Assembly: GCA_948146395.1 (NCBI GenBank)
Contig: OX411544.1
Span: 38,348,630 to 38,412,629, forward strand
Direction: 5' to 3'
From: Fragum whitleyi
Lineage: Eukaryota > Mollusca > Bivalvia > Cardiida > Cardiidae
Length of the DNA: 64,000 nt
In this document: positions 12,411 to 23,235 of the stretch, piece by piece
Layout: each line of letters begins with the position of its first letter
How positions within the stretch are numbered: the stretch's first letter is position 1
Translations under genes and position numbers: made by a program
The notes under the pieces: generated by a model
What the model saw: the letters and a program-made list of their open reading frames with translations, nothing else
The model's database searches: none
What the model was told of the DNA's origin: nothing

Positions 12411-13610
12411 TTGATAAGAGAATGATTGCAATCCATACAATCAAGAAATTTAATTGGTGTAAATCGCGAAATCCCTTTCACTTTTTATCTGTATTAAATA
12501 CAATTATAGGTATTTCGTTGACACCCCCCCCCCCCCCCGATCATGGATCTGCAAGTCCATTGTTGTAGGAACTCTGAAATCCCTCGTGGCCCTTTCATAC
12601 TCCTTCATCGCTATTTGATCTGCTAAGAATTGAAATATTTGCAAAAGAATTTTTTAATAAAAGCATACAATTCTAATTGGAGCCTTTGCTTACAGCGAGT
12701 CGACTAAGATCATCAAGCAAGCCTCTCAACATCGCTCGATCACTCCGATTTCCAATTAAATAAAGCAATACAAGGCAGAAATAATTTTCTGATTATTAAT
12801 ACCTCTGGGAACGTCAAATGTGTCGTCTATTTGTATCCCATTTGTAAATCTTCATGCCAGCAAACTTCAATAGAGAGATAACAATACACGTTTTGTATGC
12901 GATCTAAGATCTTGTGTATCTATATAAAGGAACTTTGTTAAATGTCAAATCCACCTCTTTTAGGTATAAGGGAAGTAAGGGAACTTCTTTATAGAAATAC
13001 GTCTGCTTGTGAGTTACCCCTCTTTTTTGTATGTGTTACTTCTGATTTTATCAAAACTTTCTCCTCCAACAAAAAATAGCAACTATAACGGCAAATTCTT
13101 TTCAATAGGCATACTATTACTTGGATCCACCTCATGACAGAAGCTTGATAAGATTGATACAAGAAGCTACAATAACAATAAATCTTGTGATGACCACATA
13201 TCAAAATGACAGATTGATTTCACGGTGGACAAACACCAATTGTCGGACTGAGCAAATTTTCGCCATAGAATTTTTGTCTGATCCGCGAATGAAATTACTT
13301 GTGTTATATGTAATATTCGCTCCAATAGGCACCAGGAACAAACGGTTCCGGCTAAATGAATCTGTCTCTTACTGAAGAATATTTTTAAATTTAACAAGAG
13401 TCCCGTATACGGATACGAACAGTCGACTATAGGATGCTGGATTATACATAACGAAACTTGTTACTAAAAAAAAGTTCACAATTTGTTCAAAAGTACATGC
13501 AGGATAACCCCCAATGTTAGTCTAGGTCTCTCTTTTGACATCGATCTTTTATTCTAAGTTTCAAGGGGATACTTTCAATAATATCTGAGATATCACGGAA
13601 TAAAAACAAA
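12410..13610. other. Intergenic, with C-run
   Basis: A homopolymer of about 14 C lies at 12525-12538. Open frames on both strands at 12989-13397 overlap each other and have no recognisable motif. No shared repeat was seen. Confidence 0.5.
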
Positions 13611-13612
13611 TA

Positions 13613-14029
13613 GAATGATTCTCTTTAATGCTTTTTGGTGGTTTATCGAGAAGTAGGCCTAACGGTAGATTATCACTTTAAAATCTCACCGCAAAAAAAG
13701 TGAAATTATCAAAAACTAATACCCTGCTTTTGTGCATTTCATCCTATTTGACGTCATCTATGCGGGGCGAAATAAGTGACGTCACAATGAAAGTTGCATA
13801 GCAATCACATGCAAAATGACGCGTTTACGAAAATATGTCCTAGAAATTTCACATTTGTCTCATTTTTGATATAAAGAAATAGAATAATCGTTTGTATTTC
13901 GATTAAGATCGATTAATATTTCATTTAGTGAACAACAAAAGCTATATTTCACTCGTGAAAATATAGCTTTTGTTGTTCACTCAATGAAAACATATCGATC
14001 TTACACTAAAACAAACGATTATCCACTAT
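13613..14029 (+). mobile_element. Foldback element family J, copy 1
   Basis: This matches 53903-54329 along its length. The right third (13881-14029) is a long inverted repeat of arms about 70 bp, of the form AGAATAATCGTTTGT...ACAAACGATTATCC, with GAACAACAAAAGCTATATTT near the tip. The left part contains two TGACGTCA-like sites near 13750-13785 and the block TGCGGGGCGAAATAAGTGAC. No coding capacity. I infer a non-autonomous foldback transposon; flanking duplications were not resolved. Confidence 0.75.
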
Positions 14030-14034
14030 ACAAT

Positions 14035-15940
14035 AGCGGACCTGAAAATGACGACGACGCGGAAGGCAAAGGAGCTTTATGTTTCGTATGAAAGGAACCG
14101 AACTAACATTGAGCGTATATTCATATCAGAGTTGTTAGAATCACAATGAGTATAGAGTTTAAAAACTTTTTAAATTGTGTCATCTTTTGGAAAGCTATTT
14201 GTCAGACTGACTTTAATCGGAAGCAAATGAAATAGGGTATTTCCCATGAAAGCGATATTTCTTTATTTAAGAAATTCACACTCGCCGATAACACAACCAT
14301 CTGGATGAGATACCGATAAAATTCGGTTTGCTACGAGAAATCCTACGTTTACAATTTAATGACTAGCTTTTCTTGAATCTTCACCATTTCCAAGATTTTT
14401 TTAGAAACACGTAGATATTATATTTTAATGATTTTCGGAATTTGACATTTCGTTGACCACTTCTCGATCCAATTCCCATTGCCCCGTGATGGGCATCTTT
14501 GCAAGCCTAGGGTTTTAACTCAATTATGCTACTCACGTACACAGTGGACTTGCGAAGATGAATGAAGGCTGAAAATGCATTTTTAAGGCCCATTGATATT
14601 TTATGTACATCCCAATTAATCATGTTGTTTACATACGAAAGATTGTGTACAAATTTTGATTGATGAATTCAGCAAGGTTTGATAGAAGAGAAATATTATG
14701 CAAATCAACGGAATCGAAGTTTATTGGTATAAGGAAACAAAGCGATTTGCTTTGAGATGAATGATTTTCGTTTTAAGCATTCCAAGAAAATGTGAGTATA
14801 CCATAGAATGAAAAGAAATTTCTATTAAGAAATTCAATGAAACGACGATTGTGTGTAACTTGTTCACATTCAAACCAAAAATCTAAAATATACTGAGCGA
14901 CTTTAAAAACTCAATTCTTAAAAACGTCACTTAAATGCAAATATTAGTGAATAGACTCACACAGAAAAATATACTTAATTTGGTACTTAAACAAGTTACC
15001 TTTAGTCCAACATCAATATTATTTTGAAACATTCTCTTGTATTCCCAATACGGGGACACTTTTAAGCATACCCACGAAAGTTGAAATTTCTCCATAGCCC
15101 TACTGCTTGAACGATATTTTCTATTCAAATGAAGCAAAAGCCAAACAAATTTCAGAGTTTGGTTGAATGAATCAAGAGGTCAAACAAATCATGAATACTG
15201 CGTTTAAGCACGTTTGGTGCAAAGACGACACCAAAACGTCGTCTTTTTGACCAGAAATGACGTCACTTACATGTTTTTTCATTCCGCTCGTAGAACCAAA
15301 AACGTTGTTCATGTGAATGCGGTTCGGCAAACCTAGCCTGTTCACGCTTTTAACCCCTTACCAGACAACTCGTTTAGAATTGAGATACCATTTTAAGCGT
15401 GTTTACGGCATAACACTAACGTCATTTTAACACGTTGATTCTTCTGAAACTCCTTTTTGGCAAGGTTCTACCATGCAGATGTTTAAATATTGAACGAATG
15501 AATCAATAATTTTTAGTCTAATTGATGTTAACGACGTTCTGATTCTAAGGAACACTTTCCCTTTTGACTTACTCAATTAAGAGTACATTCTTTGCAAAGC
15601 GAGAGAGTTGATTTCGCTTCTTTTAACGGATTTTGAAATGTCTATCGTTGATTACCCTCCACACTTCTGATTTGTTAAATCAATCAACCAAAAAAAAAAA
15701 AAATGGCATGAAAAAGAAAGAGTGAACAGTAGATTGCTATGCCAAAACTAATCAAAGCGTAAAATCAAATCAAGATTAAGTCGATTCAACAGAGGATCTT
15801 ATTTGTATGATTTCTGCTAAATTTAGTTAAACCAAATCTAGTTTTCTGTACTCAAATTTTAAATTTACTTTGTTGCGTTTTTAAAGTCGCTCAGTATATA
15901 TTACGTATACAAATGTGCTGTTTTATCCTACCAACGTCTA
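14035..15940. other. Intergenic downstream of GPCR 1
   Basis: No gene or shared repeat was recognised. An A-run lies at 15692-15704. Confidence 0.55.
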
Positions 15941-15947
15941 TCCGTCA

Positions 15948-15953
15948 TTTATT
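15948..15953 (-). terminator. Candidate polyadenylation signal of GPCR 1
   Basis: AATAAA on the minus strand, about 280 bases 3' of the receptor stop codon. The hexamer is common in AT-rich DNA, so this is only a plausible 3' end. Confidence 0.3.
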
Positions 15954-16230
15954 AAGATTGTCAACTTCGGTTGTAGACCATAGGCAATTGTCTTTTCATC
16001 TCTTTGCTATAAAAAAATTAACATAAAATTTCTTATAATTGATTATAAAACAACTACCTGTGATGTAGATGTCTTTCGCTTAACACCAAGTGACGCAATA
16101 CCTCAGCTAAATAATGTTCATAACATAAACATTAAAACGCTTTAGAATGCATTAAGAATTAAAACACCTGATAGTGTAGGTTTTTTTTCACGGTTTGCTT
16201 ATATGCAATTTCAATCATTATTTTTTAACG

Positions 16231-17139
16231 TTACAAAAATCTAAGCCTACAAAATTTACATATTGAGTCACACCATATCTTAAGGAATGCTTCTTTGAGA
16301 AGTTTGTCTGAAAATCCATATAGTATCCAGTTTAACGACGAATTAGAAAACGCTAGAAATGTAGCGTAATCTATCTGACAGTAGACATGTGGTATCCAGT
16401 TCGATATGACCGTCATCAGACCGTATGGTGTCCAACAAACACACGATACGGCAAACACTAGAATCATTTGTTTTGTCTTGTCGTATTTCTTCTCGCTGTT
16501 CCTGATATTGACCCTTCTTTTGAGCCGAACAATCACGATGCCGTACAAAATGGAAATGACTAACATAACTATTAAGGCCGCTATACCCGCCGTCCTTCCT
16601 GAATGTAGTGGTATTATATTCGCCATTTCACAATTATGTTTCACAATGTTTCCGGCCAGATTAAACTTATTGTACGCAAAAATTAGAATACATCCTAATG
16701 CAAAACATGATATCCACCATACTATTATGATTATTATAACAATAGAATTAATGCATTTGCGATGATTTCTGTGTTGAAGAGGAAACATAGCCGCTACAAA
16801 TCTTTTACACGCTATAACACACATTAATCCAACCGACAGAGTTTGAAAAACGTAAATCATCGAATGTTTGATAATACAATAAATCTGGTCTTCTAGGATT
16901 TGTGGAAAAAAATACTCAACAAGATGCATCGTCAGAACACACCCAAATATAAAGTCAGCCAGTGCTAAACTGGCAATTAGAAGATAGAATGTCTTTTTAT
17001 AGTAATTGAACCGATAAACGCATGCTAAAATAAGTCCATTGCCCAAAAAGCAAGGAATTGCGATCAGTACGTAGACGACAGCTCTCGTTGTTTTGTAGTT
17101 TTCCGAGTATGTACAATTCTCAAACATTGAATATTTCAT
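16231..17139 (-). CDS. Class A (rhodopsin family) G-protein-coupled receptor, 302 aa, intronless
   Basis: This is a seven-helix receptor of the plasma membrane that would couple an extracellular ligand to a G protein; the ligand is unknown. TM1 (about 20-43) has GNGLI at 33-37. TM2 has LASLALAD with Asp62. Cys88 at the start of TM3 and Cys170 in loop 2 form the usual disulfide. TM6 has CWTPY at 235-239, and TM7 has NSSLN followed by WILY (266-274). The N-terminus has an NCT glycosylation site, and the tail has a CDSICKFC cluster that could be palmitoylated. The start is the ATG at 17137-17139 with A at -3; the frame stays open six bases further, but only to a TTG. Two departures are clear: the DRY box reads KRF (Lys112-Arg113-Phe114), and NPxxY reads NWILY. 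The short loops resemble the adenosine/melanocortin/orphan branch, but I cannot place it further. It reads as a single intact coding exon. Confidence 0.9.
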   Translation of the reverse strand: MKYSMFENCTYSENYKTTRAVVYVLIAIPCFLGNGLILACVYRFNYYKKTFYLLIASLALADFIFGCVLTMHLVEYFFPQILEDQIYCIIKHSMIYVFQTLSVGLMCVIACKRFVAAMFPLQHRNHRKCINSIVIIIIIVWWISCFALGCILIFAYNKFNLAGNIVKHNCEMANIIPLHSGRTAGIAALIVMLVISILYGIVIVRLKRRVNIRNSEKKYDKTKQMILVFAVSCVCWTPYGLMTVISNWIPHVYCQIDYATFLAFSNSSLNWILYGFSDKLLKEAFLKIWCDSICKFCRLRFL

Positions 17140-17272
17140 TGTCAATGTCTTAAACGTTACTTTTGGTGACCAGTACTATATATGATAATATACATATATG
17201 ACAATGAAAACTGATTCGTACTTTGTTCAACGATTTCAATTGCTTCTTAACTTATTTTTTTCACATTTCAAA

Positions 17273-17320
17273 TCTAGAGAAAAACACACACAGAGACACA
17301 CACAAAAGTGATGATACCGC
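17273..17320 (-). promoter_or_regulatory. Candidate 3' splice acceptor in 5' UTR of GPCR 1
   Basis: Read on the minus strand, a long T/G/C-rich tract ending TTTTTCTCTAG precedes 17273, which is 134 bases upstream of the ATG. The fit to an acceptor is good and would place an intron in the 5' UTR, a common arrangement for receptors with intronless coding regions. No branch point or upstream exon was identified. Confidence 0.4.
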
Positions 17321-17329
17321 ACTTTCAAT

Positions 17330-18290
17330 GAACATAGTTTATTCCATGTATTTTCACAGTTATACTTTGCTTATCCGAAAAACAACCCCTTATCACAATC
17401 CCTTTTCATTCAAATATGCCGTAGACAGTCAACGATGTATAGATATATTTAACTCAGAATTTTCTCATGAGCATCTCGTCACTTAACGAGCCATTGATAA
17501 TTCTAGATAAGAATAAAAGATAGCATCAAAATGAGTCTTATTTCGTCCAAAACCATGTTGTTTATTGTCAATTTTTTTATTGACGCGAAGGCAATTTTGA
17601 TGCCATACATGGCAATATAAGGTTTGAAAAATGAGTCATTAAAGGTTCATTTTGAAATTAAAATCTGGAGCTTTTATCCGCTCTCTTAGTCTCTATGATA
17701 TACAAAAAATTTTCAAACGTATCTATCACATTTCAATGTCGCTTTTTGAACAATTGTCGTAACGGTAGATTTTGATACAAGATACTACACATTGTGAGGA
17801 AGTTACCTGGTTATTCTATGAAAAGCTAAAGCTTTAAGTGGTTACATTGTTTTGTTGGACATTAGAAATTGACTATCGTCCACTAGAGTAAATCAAATAG
17901 TGCCTAACTATTTGTCTTTATCTTTTATCAGCCTGAGGTTTATATTGTTGGTGGATAACTAAAAGGGTCGTAGCTACAGCTTTAAAAAGCTTTATTTACT
18001 ACATTTTGTTCACACGTCGATGATATTTCAACAGTCTTTATTTACCGAGTCTTTACATGTCTATGGAGAAACCAATAGAACAAAACAAAATACATGTATA
18101 TGTTGTAGAATAACTTAAAAAACATGGTATTATGACGGGTAACTTGAGAGTGCTTTAAATATTTCTTAAGAAGTTTTTTACTAAAACTGGTCCTCCTGAC
18201 TTGTGCGTGATATTTCCAACAATTTGAAATACGCGTAAGGTGCAAACATTGGGCAGCGTAGACAGCCACATACTGTGGAAATAACCCGAG
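17330..18290. other. Intergenic, nothing recognised
   Basis: No coding motif or shared repeat family was seen. Upstream exon(s) of GPCR 1 could lie here. Confidence 0.5.
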
Positions 18291-18294
18291 GTTT

Positions 18295-18790
18295 TATGAT
18301 CACCTTGGTGTCTTTGCCGTTGTCGTTGATGTTGACGTTATCCTGACAAACTTTAACCTAGGTTACAAGTTTTGAATGGTAAATGATAAAGCCTTCAAAT
18401 TTCACACGATTAATGCTTTTGAAATGTAAGCGAAAGGGCCTTCCGATCTCACATGATGATTGCTTGGGATAAGACCTTTCTGTTAATATCAAGTTCAAGG
18501 TCATCAGTTAAGGTCATTTTACAAGGTCATATTTGGAAAAAAAAAACTTTTAACATTGGCCATAACTTTTGAATGGTAAGTGATAGGGCACCTATTTTAC
18601 AAGATGATTTCTTGGGACTAGACCTTTCCGTTGGTACCAAGTTCAAGGTAATTAGCCAAGGTCAATGCCAGTTTTCTCGGTCAAAATAATGAAAAAATTA
18701 TAACTGTAATATTTGCTATTTTTTTGAATGGTAGGTGATAGGGCTTCATATTTCAAACAAGGTTTTAAATGAAACAAGAGGACCTTTGGC
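18295..18790 (+). repeat. Tandem-core remnant of hairpin-ended element
   Basis: Units containing 'TTTGAATGGTAAGTGATAGG' (variants) start near 18371, 18568 and 18725, with a weaker one at 18418. They are interleaved with 'GACCTTTCCGTTGGTACCAA' and 'AAGGTCATTTTACAAGGTCA' blocks, giving a period of about 155-200 bp. A leading block at 18300-18360 resembles 20490-20550 and 52500-52560. This appears to be the inner part of the element whose hairpin lies at 19373-19396. Confidence 0.6.
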
Positions 18791-18855
18791 CCTGGTCCGC
18801 TCACCGCTCATAGCGCCTAAGGGTAACTTGCATTACTTTGATTCAGATGATAAAG

Positions 18856-19374
18856 TTATTGAACTGTAACAAATTTATGTGTTGGTTTTTGCATGATCAT
18901 TTTACGATAGAATATCTGGAATAACTTTAGAACAACATTTTTATGCTTATCTTTGATATCAAGATATAAATCTCCCATGATAAATAAAGGTTTTGTTATG
19001 TCTACATGAGAAACAAGTTCTTCTTTTAACACTTCTAAAAAACTTGCAGACATATTTGGTGCTTTATAAAGAACAACAAGCTGTATTTGGTTGGAAGTAA
19101 AATCCAGGCATAATATTGTAAACTCCAGTTGCTTAGAGGTGAAAGAAAAATGTGTTTTGATGGGAATATTTTCCTTTATATACATTGCCAAACCATGTGG
19201 AGGTCTCGCCCCAGTATATCCTGTTTTTTGGTCATTTGGAATAAGAGTGAACCCATCTAAAGCATAGTCAATATCATTGTCAGAATTAAGTAATCTGGTT
19301 TCAGCAAGTGTTGACAGACGCCAGACGACAACCAAAGGACGGAAGCTGGACAAAGGGTGATCACAGCACCTCAC
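18856..19374 (-). pseudogene. Endonuclease/exonuclease/phosphatase-type domain fragment from a mobile element
   Basis: A 172-codon frame carries a truncated EEP-like nuclease domain. It shows an ETRLL block near residue 26 (cf. ETWL/ETHL in these nucleases), RPPHGLAMYIKENIPI at about 58-73 (cf. the GG-A-Y/I-K strand), LCLDFTSNQIQLVVLYKAPN, and PLFIMGDLYLDI (cf. GDFN) near 128-139. It stops before the C-terminal D/H catalytic motifs, and the GDFN position reads GDLY, so an active nuclease is unlikely. Residues 1-22 are translated from the hairpin-proximal end of the surrounding element, so the true N-terminus is not here. EEP domains of this kind occur in non-LTR retrotransposons and at the C-terminus of Helentron proteins; which source applies is undecided. 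Confidence 0.65.
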
Positions 19375-19405
19375 ATGAGCACTTTGTGCTCAGATGAGCT
19401 TAAAA
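19373..19405 (-). repeat. Terminal hairpin of element ending at ~19405
   Basis: TGAGCACTTTGTGCTCA forms a 7-bp stem with a 3-nt loop and is followed by GATGAGCTTAAAAAA. This is the same end structure as at 2232, 20432 and 21046. It directly abuts the endonuclease fragment on its left. Confidence 0.7.
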
Positions 19406-20465
19406 AATGTTAAATTGACCTGAAGTACTACCCTCTCCCCCCTGTTGCTCCGCACCTGGTGGCCCAACAGTCATAATAGCTGTTTGAATTAGGTTCTATG
19501 AGCTGATTATTCTATATCAAATGAAAAAGCTGTAGGAATTCTGGTTCAGTAGACTTTTTAACAATTGTTCAGTTTTCCACAAAGCACCCTTGGGTCTCAG
19601 CCCCTGGTCACAAAACAATCATGACTATATTCTTTTTGATTAACGTATATGAGCTGATGACTCATGCAAAATTTAATGCCTGTAAGGGTCCTACTTCATC
19701 ATCAGAAGAAGGTTTAAAATTTCAAAATTGACCCGAAATACTACCCTCTCCCCCAGTGCTCTTCACATGGTAGCCAAACATTCATGGTTATAGCTTTGTA
19801 AAATAGGGTCTACGAGCCGATCATCCGTGTCAAATATAAAGGTTGTAGGGATTCTGGTTCAGAAGAAGATGAAGGTTATGGATTTAAATTTTTTTAACAA
19901 AGTACTACCACTTCCCCCCGTTGGCTCAGCACCTGGTGGCCCAACAGTTATGATTTTTGCTATTCTTATTATCGTCCACATGCTGATTATCCTTGCCATT
20001 TTTCAAGTCTGTAGGGCACATGGTTTATCAGAAGAAGAAGGTTAAAGATTTAAGAATTGCTCTGAAAAGCTACCCTCCCACCCCCTGGTGCTCCGCATCT
20101 GGTGGCCCAATAGATATGAGTCTAGCTATTTTAATTCAGGTCCATGAACTTATCATCCATGCAAAATTTTAAGTCTGTAGGTCTCCTGGTTGAGAAGAAG
20201 AATAATTTTTAAGATTTCCTTAAAATTTCACCTTTGGTTGCCATAGCAACCAGGGTTTTTCATGGATTTCAATTCCTTTGGCTATTTGGAAGGGGACGAC
20301 CTAAGCAACATTTCTGTAAAATTTGGTGTAAATTGGCCAAGTAGTTTAGGAGGAGATGTCGTGTAAAGAAATTGTTGACGGACGACGGACGACGACCGAC
20401 GGACGGACGCCGGACGAAAGGTGATCACAATAGCTCACATGAGCACTTCGTGCTCAGGTGAGCTA
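19406..20465 (-). mobile_element. Hairpin-ended element with five ~160-bp tandem units
   Basis: Units marked by 'CTACCCTCTCCCCC..GTGCTCCGCACCTGGTGGCC' (variants) start at about 19427, 19580, 19741, 19901 and 20069, a period of about 160 bp. They are followed by a CCATAGCAACCAGGGTTTTTC block, a GACGGACGACGGACGACGAC stretch at 20376-20415, and the terminal hairpin TGAGCACTTCGTGCTCA at 20438-20454. No protein is encoded; an open frame at 19827-20045 is simply two repeat units. The architecture is that of bivalve pearl/HINE-type non-autonomous rolling-circle elements (established for the family, inferred here). Confidence 0.75.
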
Positions 20466-20479
20466 AAAAATCAAAACAT

Positions 20480-21090
20480 CAGATATTATTATCACTGGTG
20501 TCGTTTGCTTTGGTATTGGTGTTGGGGTTAGCGTATGCATGACAAACTTAAACTTTGGTCACATCTTTGCTGTTACTGAAGATATCTTCATTAAACTTTG
20601 CACGTGTGTTCAACATCACAAGAGCTATTTGAACGGACGGATATTTTAGATATTTTGCATTAACCAGCGCCTGCAGCCGAGCGTTGCACCCGTAGGCGTT
20701 GCTCATATTTTAAGAGTTGACCCCCTTACCTAACTTTTGACTACAGTTAACCAAATTTCGAACTCGTCCAATATTTTATCAAGACAATCATTCTGACAAA
20801 ATTTCAGGTTGATCTGGCAAACAAATGTGGCCTCTTTAGTGCATACAAGGTATTTCTTAAATTTGACCCTGTGACCTAGTTTTTTACCCCAGTTGACCAA
20901 TTTTCGAATATGTCCGGGATTTCATCAAGACAATCAATATGTCCAAATTTCAGGTTGATCGGACAAAAGAATGTGGCCTCTATAGTGCATACAGGGTTAA
21001 GGCTGACGACGGCCGTCGCACGACGGAAGACAGACACCCACCTAAACATAATAGCTCACATTGAGCACTTCCAGCTCAGATGATCTAAAA
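20480..21090 (-). mobile_element. Second hairpin-ended element with two tandem units
   Basis: Two units containing 'CATCAAGACAATCA' and 'AATTTCAGGTTGATC..ACAAA.AATGTGGCCTC' (20705-20850 and 20860-20995) precede a GACGGCCGTCGCACGACGG stretch. An imperfect version of the terminal hairpin (TGAGCACTTCCAGCTCA) follows at 21059-21076. The left part, 20490-20700, is similar to 52490-52750. Confidence 0.65.
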
Positions 21091-22740
21091 ATGCAGCAAC
21101 TTTTTATATAAACGCATACACTAACATCAGTTTTGCCCTCACCTAAAGAATATCACTTCAATCAGTTTACCAATCACCAGACCGTTAGAACATCATGTTG
21201 ACAATTCGATTAACACCATGGACAGCTGACATTTGTCTAAGACGCATGAGGTTTGTTTGAACATGTTTGTGCATAAAATTGGTATAAACAAGAATGCTGA
21301 GAAAACAACTTATTATCTTATTTATTGACTTGGCAATCTCGACCTTACGGAAGAAGCACCAGGAATAGATAACATGTTATACTAATTTTGATCAAAGGAT
21401 ACCCCGATGGTTTCCAATTTGTCGATAAAGCCCAACAAGTGGAGATACTCCAGGATGATCGAGGATATGAATTATGTCTTGTTATGCCCCCGCAACGAAA
21501 GATCTAGGGAGCATAAATGTTTTGTACTGTCTATTTGTCTGTTCGCCCCCCTCCCCCTCCCTACCATTTTTTCACACAGACCATAATTTTTAATAGGTTA
21601 GTGGTACAGTCTACATATTTCATACGCATATTACTAGTGACAAATCAGAAAAGACCGAGGTCCCTTTGCAACGTCCAATATGCGGGTAGTTAAAAATTTA
21701 CATTCAATTCCGTTTTTCTTATGATTTCCATTTGTATTAAAACCGTTTCTGAAAAATGACAGTGACATTGACATTTAAAGAATAGATCTTGTTTCTCATG
21801 TATTATTCACCCTCGAATAAAATGTAGCCTACGTAATGCTTTATGGGCCTTTTTAGATTTTTGCTATTGGTTGTAACGCTAGAATTTGTTCAGAAAAAAA
21901 AATCAAACTGACAATTCCATTTTAGAATTCAATTAATACCAAAGAAATACCAAATCAATTGATAAATAACCATTGCAAACAACGCCAATGTATGCAACAC
22001 TTACCTTATTCAGATCGTATTGACAACATACCTCGTCTACCAAATTTTACTAAAGATTCAAAGCAGTGTCAAATTTGATTTGTTTCAAACCCTTTCTAGA
22101 AGAATAGTTTGGTGATTGAAGTCTTTTCAGCTTGGAAAAGGTTTATCTTTGTAAATAAATGGAAAAAAAGTCCCTTTAACCAAATGACTGTGTTCTTGGT
22201 TTGTAAATATTTCATGTAAACACGGATGAGCGACAAGGTTATAAATAGATCACTTTGTGATTTCCAACACTTACTCATATCAATATGAAGGAAATTACAC
22301 TTCAAATACTCTTATGTCTTGATTTGCTGGGTTTTCATTTATTTATGATGCTCATTAACGCATTAAAAACTTGTGAAGTTCATAAATCACGTATGTAGCA
22401 TTTCTTTAGATATTATTTTTTGAATATTATTTTCATTTATATTTCGTGTATTGTTCTTTTTTATTTATCTACTTATTATCATTACTTTAATCACAACTGT
22501 TCATCAAAATAATGCATTATACGTAAATACATTTCCATGGTGTCGAAAAAATATGTTCCGAAACAAAAGTCAAAACCACTAAGGCAAAGGGTCGCAAACT
22601 AAATAATTTCTAACATGTCTTTCGAGGAACTCCCTTTCATAAATCTCGAGAACACAACAAACATATTCGAAATAAAGCTTAACTGACATAATTACTTTGA
22701 TTTTCTTTTATAACGTCAGCATAAATTCAAGATGAGTATG
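21090..22740. other. Intergenic, possible repeat debris
   Basis: At 21480-21565 a 'TGCCCCCGCAACGAAAG..CTAGGGAGCATA' block with pyrimidine-rich 'GTCTATTTGTCTGTTCGCCC' resembles the lead-in of the tandem-core elements. The rest shows no gene or shared family. Promoter or 5' exon(s) of GPCR 2 could lie in this stretch. Confidence 0.45.
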
Positions 22741-22744
22741 ATAT

Positions 22745-23066
22745 AAATATTTATCTTATAACTATACAATTATCCTTATGATATCATCCCGTATGATATT
22801 TTTATGATTTCACATAGTTATTTTTAGATCAATGATATAATGCGGTTATTTTTAGAAACTTTCATTTCAGTTAGAAACATCGACGAAAAGAAGACAAATA
22901 GAGGTTATAAGATAAATATAATACATACTTCGTGTATTGTATGAAAAAAATATCTAACTCGGCTGTGAGAATTGATAATATTGATATTGACATAATGACC
23001 AATTCTCCCAACCTCGTTAGATATTTTTGTTCATACAATACACTAAGTATGTATTATGTATAATTA
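22745..23066 (+). mobile_element. Foldback element family D, copy 1 (upstream of GPCR 2)
   Basis: This is homologous to 26589-26866 and to the inverted copy at 57208-57528. Its right half (22916-23066) is a long palindrome whose arms contain ACTTCGTGTATTGTATGAAA and TTCATACAATACACTAAGTA. The left half carries 'TTATCTTATAACTATACAAT' and 'AATGATATAATGCGGTTATT' blocks. No coding capacity. It ends 170 bases before the receptor ATG. Confidence 0.75.
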
Positions 23067-23093
23067 GATTTCATTTCATTTCTTTACATGCAG
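23067..23093 (+). promoter_or_regulatory. Candidate 3' splice acceptor in 5' UTR of GPCR 2
   Basis: TTTCATTTCATTTCTTTACA followed by TGCAG gives a strong pyrimidine tract plus AG ending at 23093, 142 bases before the ATG at 23236. It fits a 5'-UTR intron. The acceptor lies immediately next to the family D palindrome, which would then be intronic. Confidence 0.45.
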
Positions 23094-23235
23094 ATAGAAA
23101 AAGATAATATTGAAAGAACCCCGGAAAATTCAAGTACAGACCTACAAACAAACGCTAATGAAATGCAGTCAAAAACTGAAATAAAACATCTTCAAAACAT
23201 CTAATTTTTTGGTGTTATTACTGGTGATAATCAAT

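Noticed and set aside
19406..21000. CRISPR-like array
   Set aside because: Units are ~160 bp, degenerate and contiguous, without short direct repeats and unique spacers; the context is a eukaryotic mobile element.
23209..23235. Upstream start for GPCR 2 and, likewise, 17140-17145 for GPCR 1
   Set aside because: The extra codons begin with TTG, which is not a normal animal start. The ATGs at 23236 and 17139 have good context.
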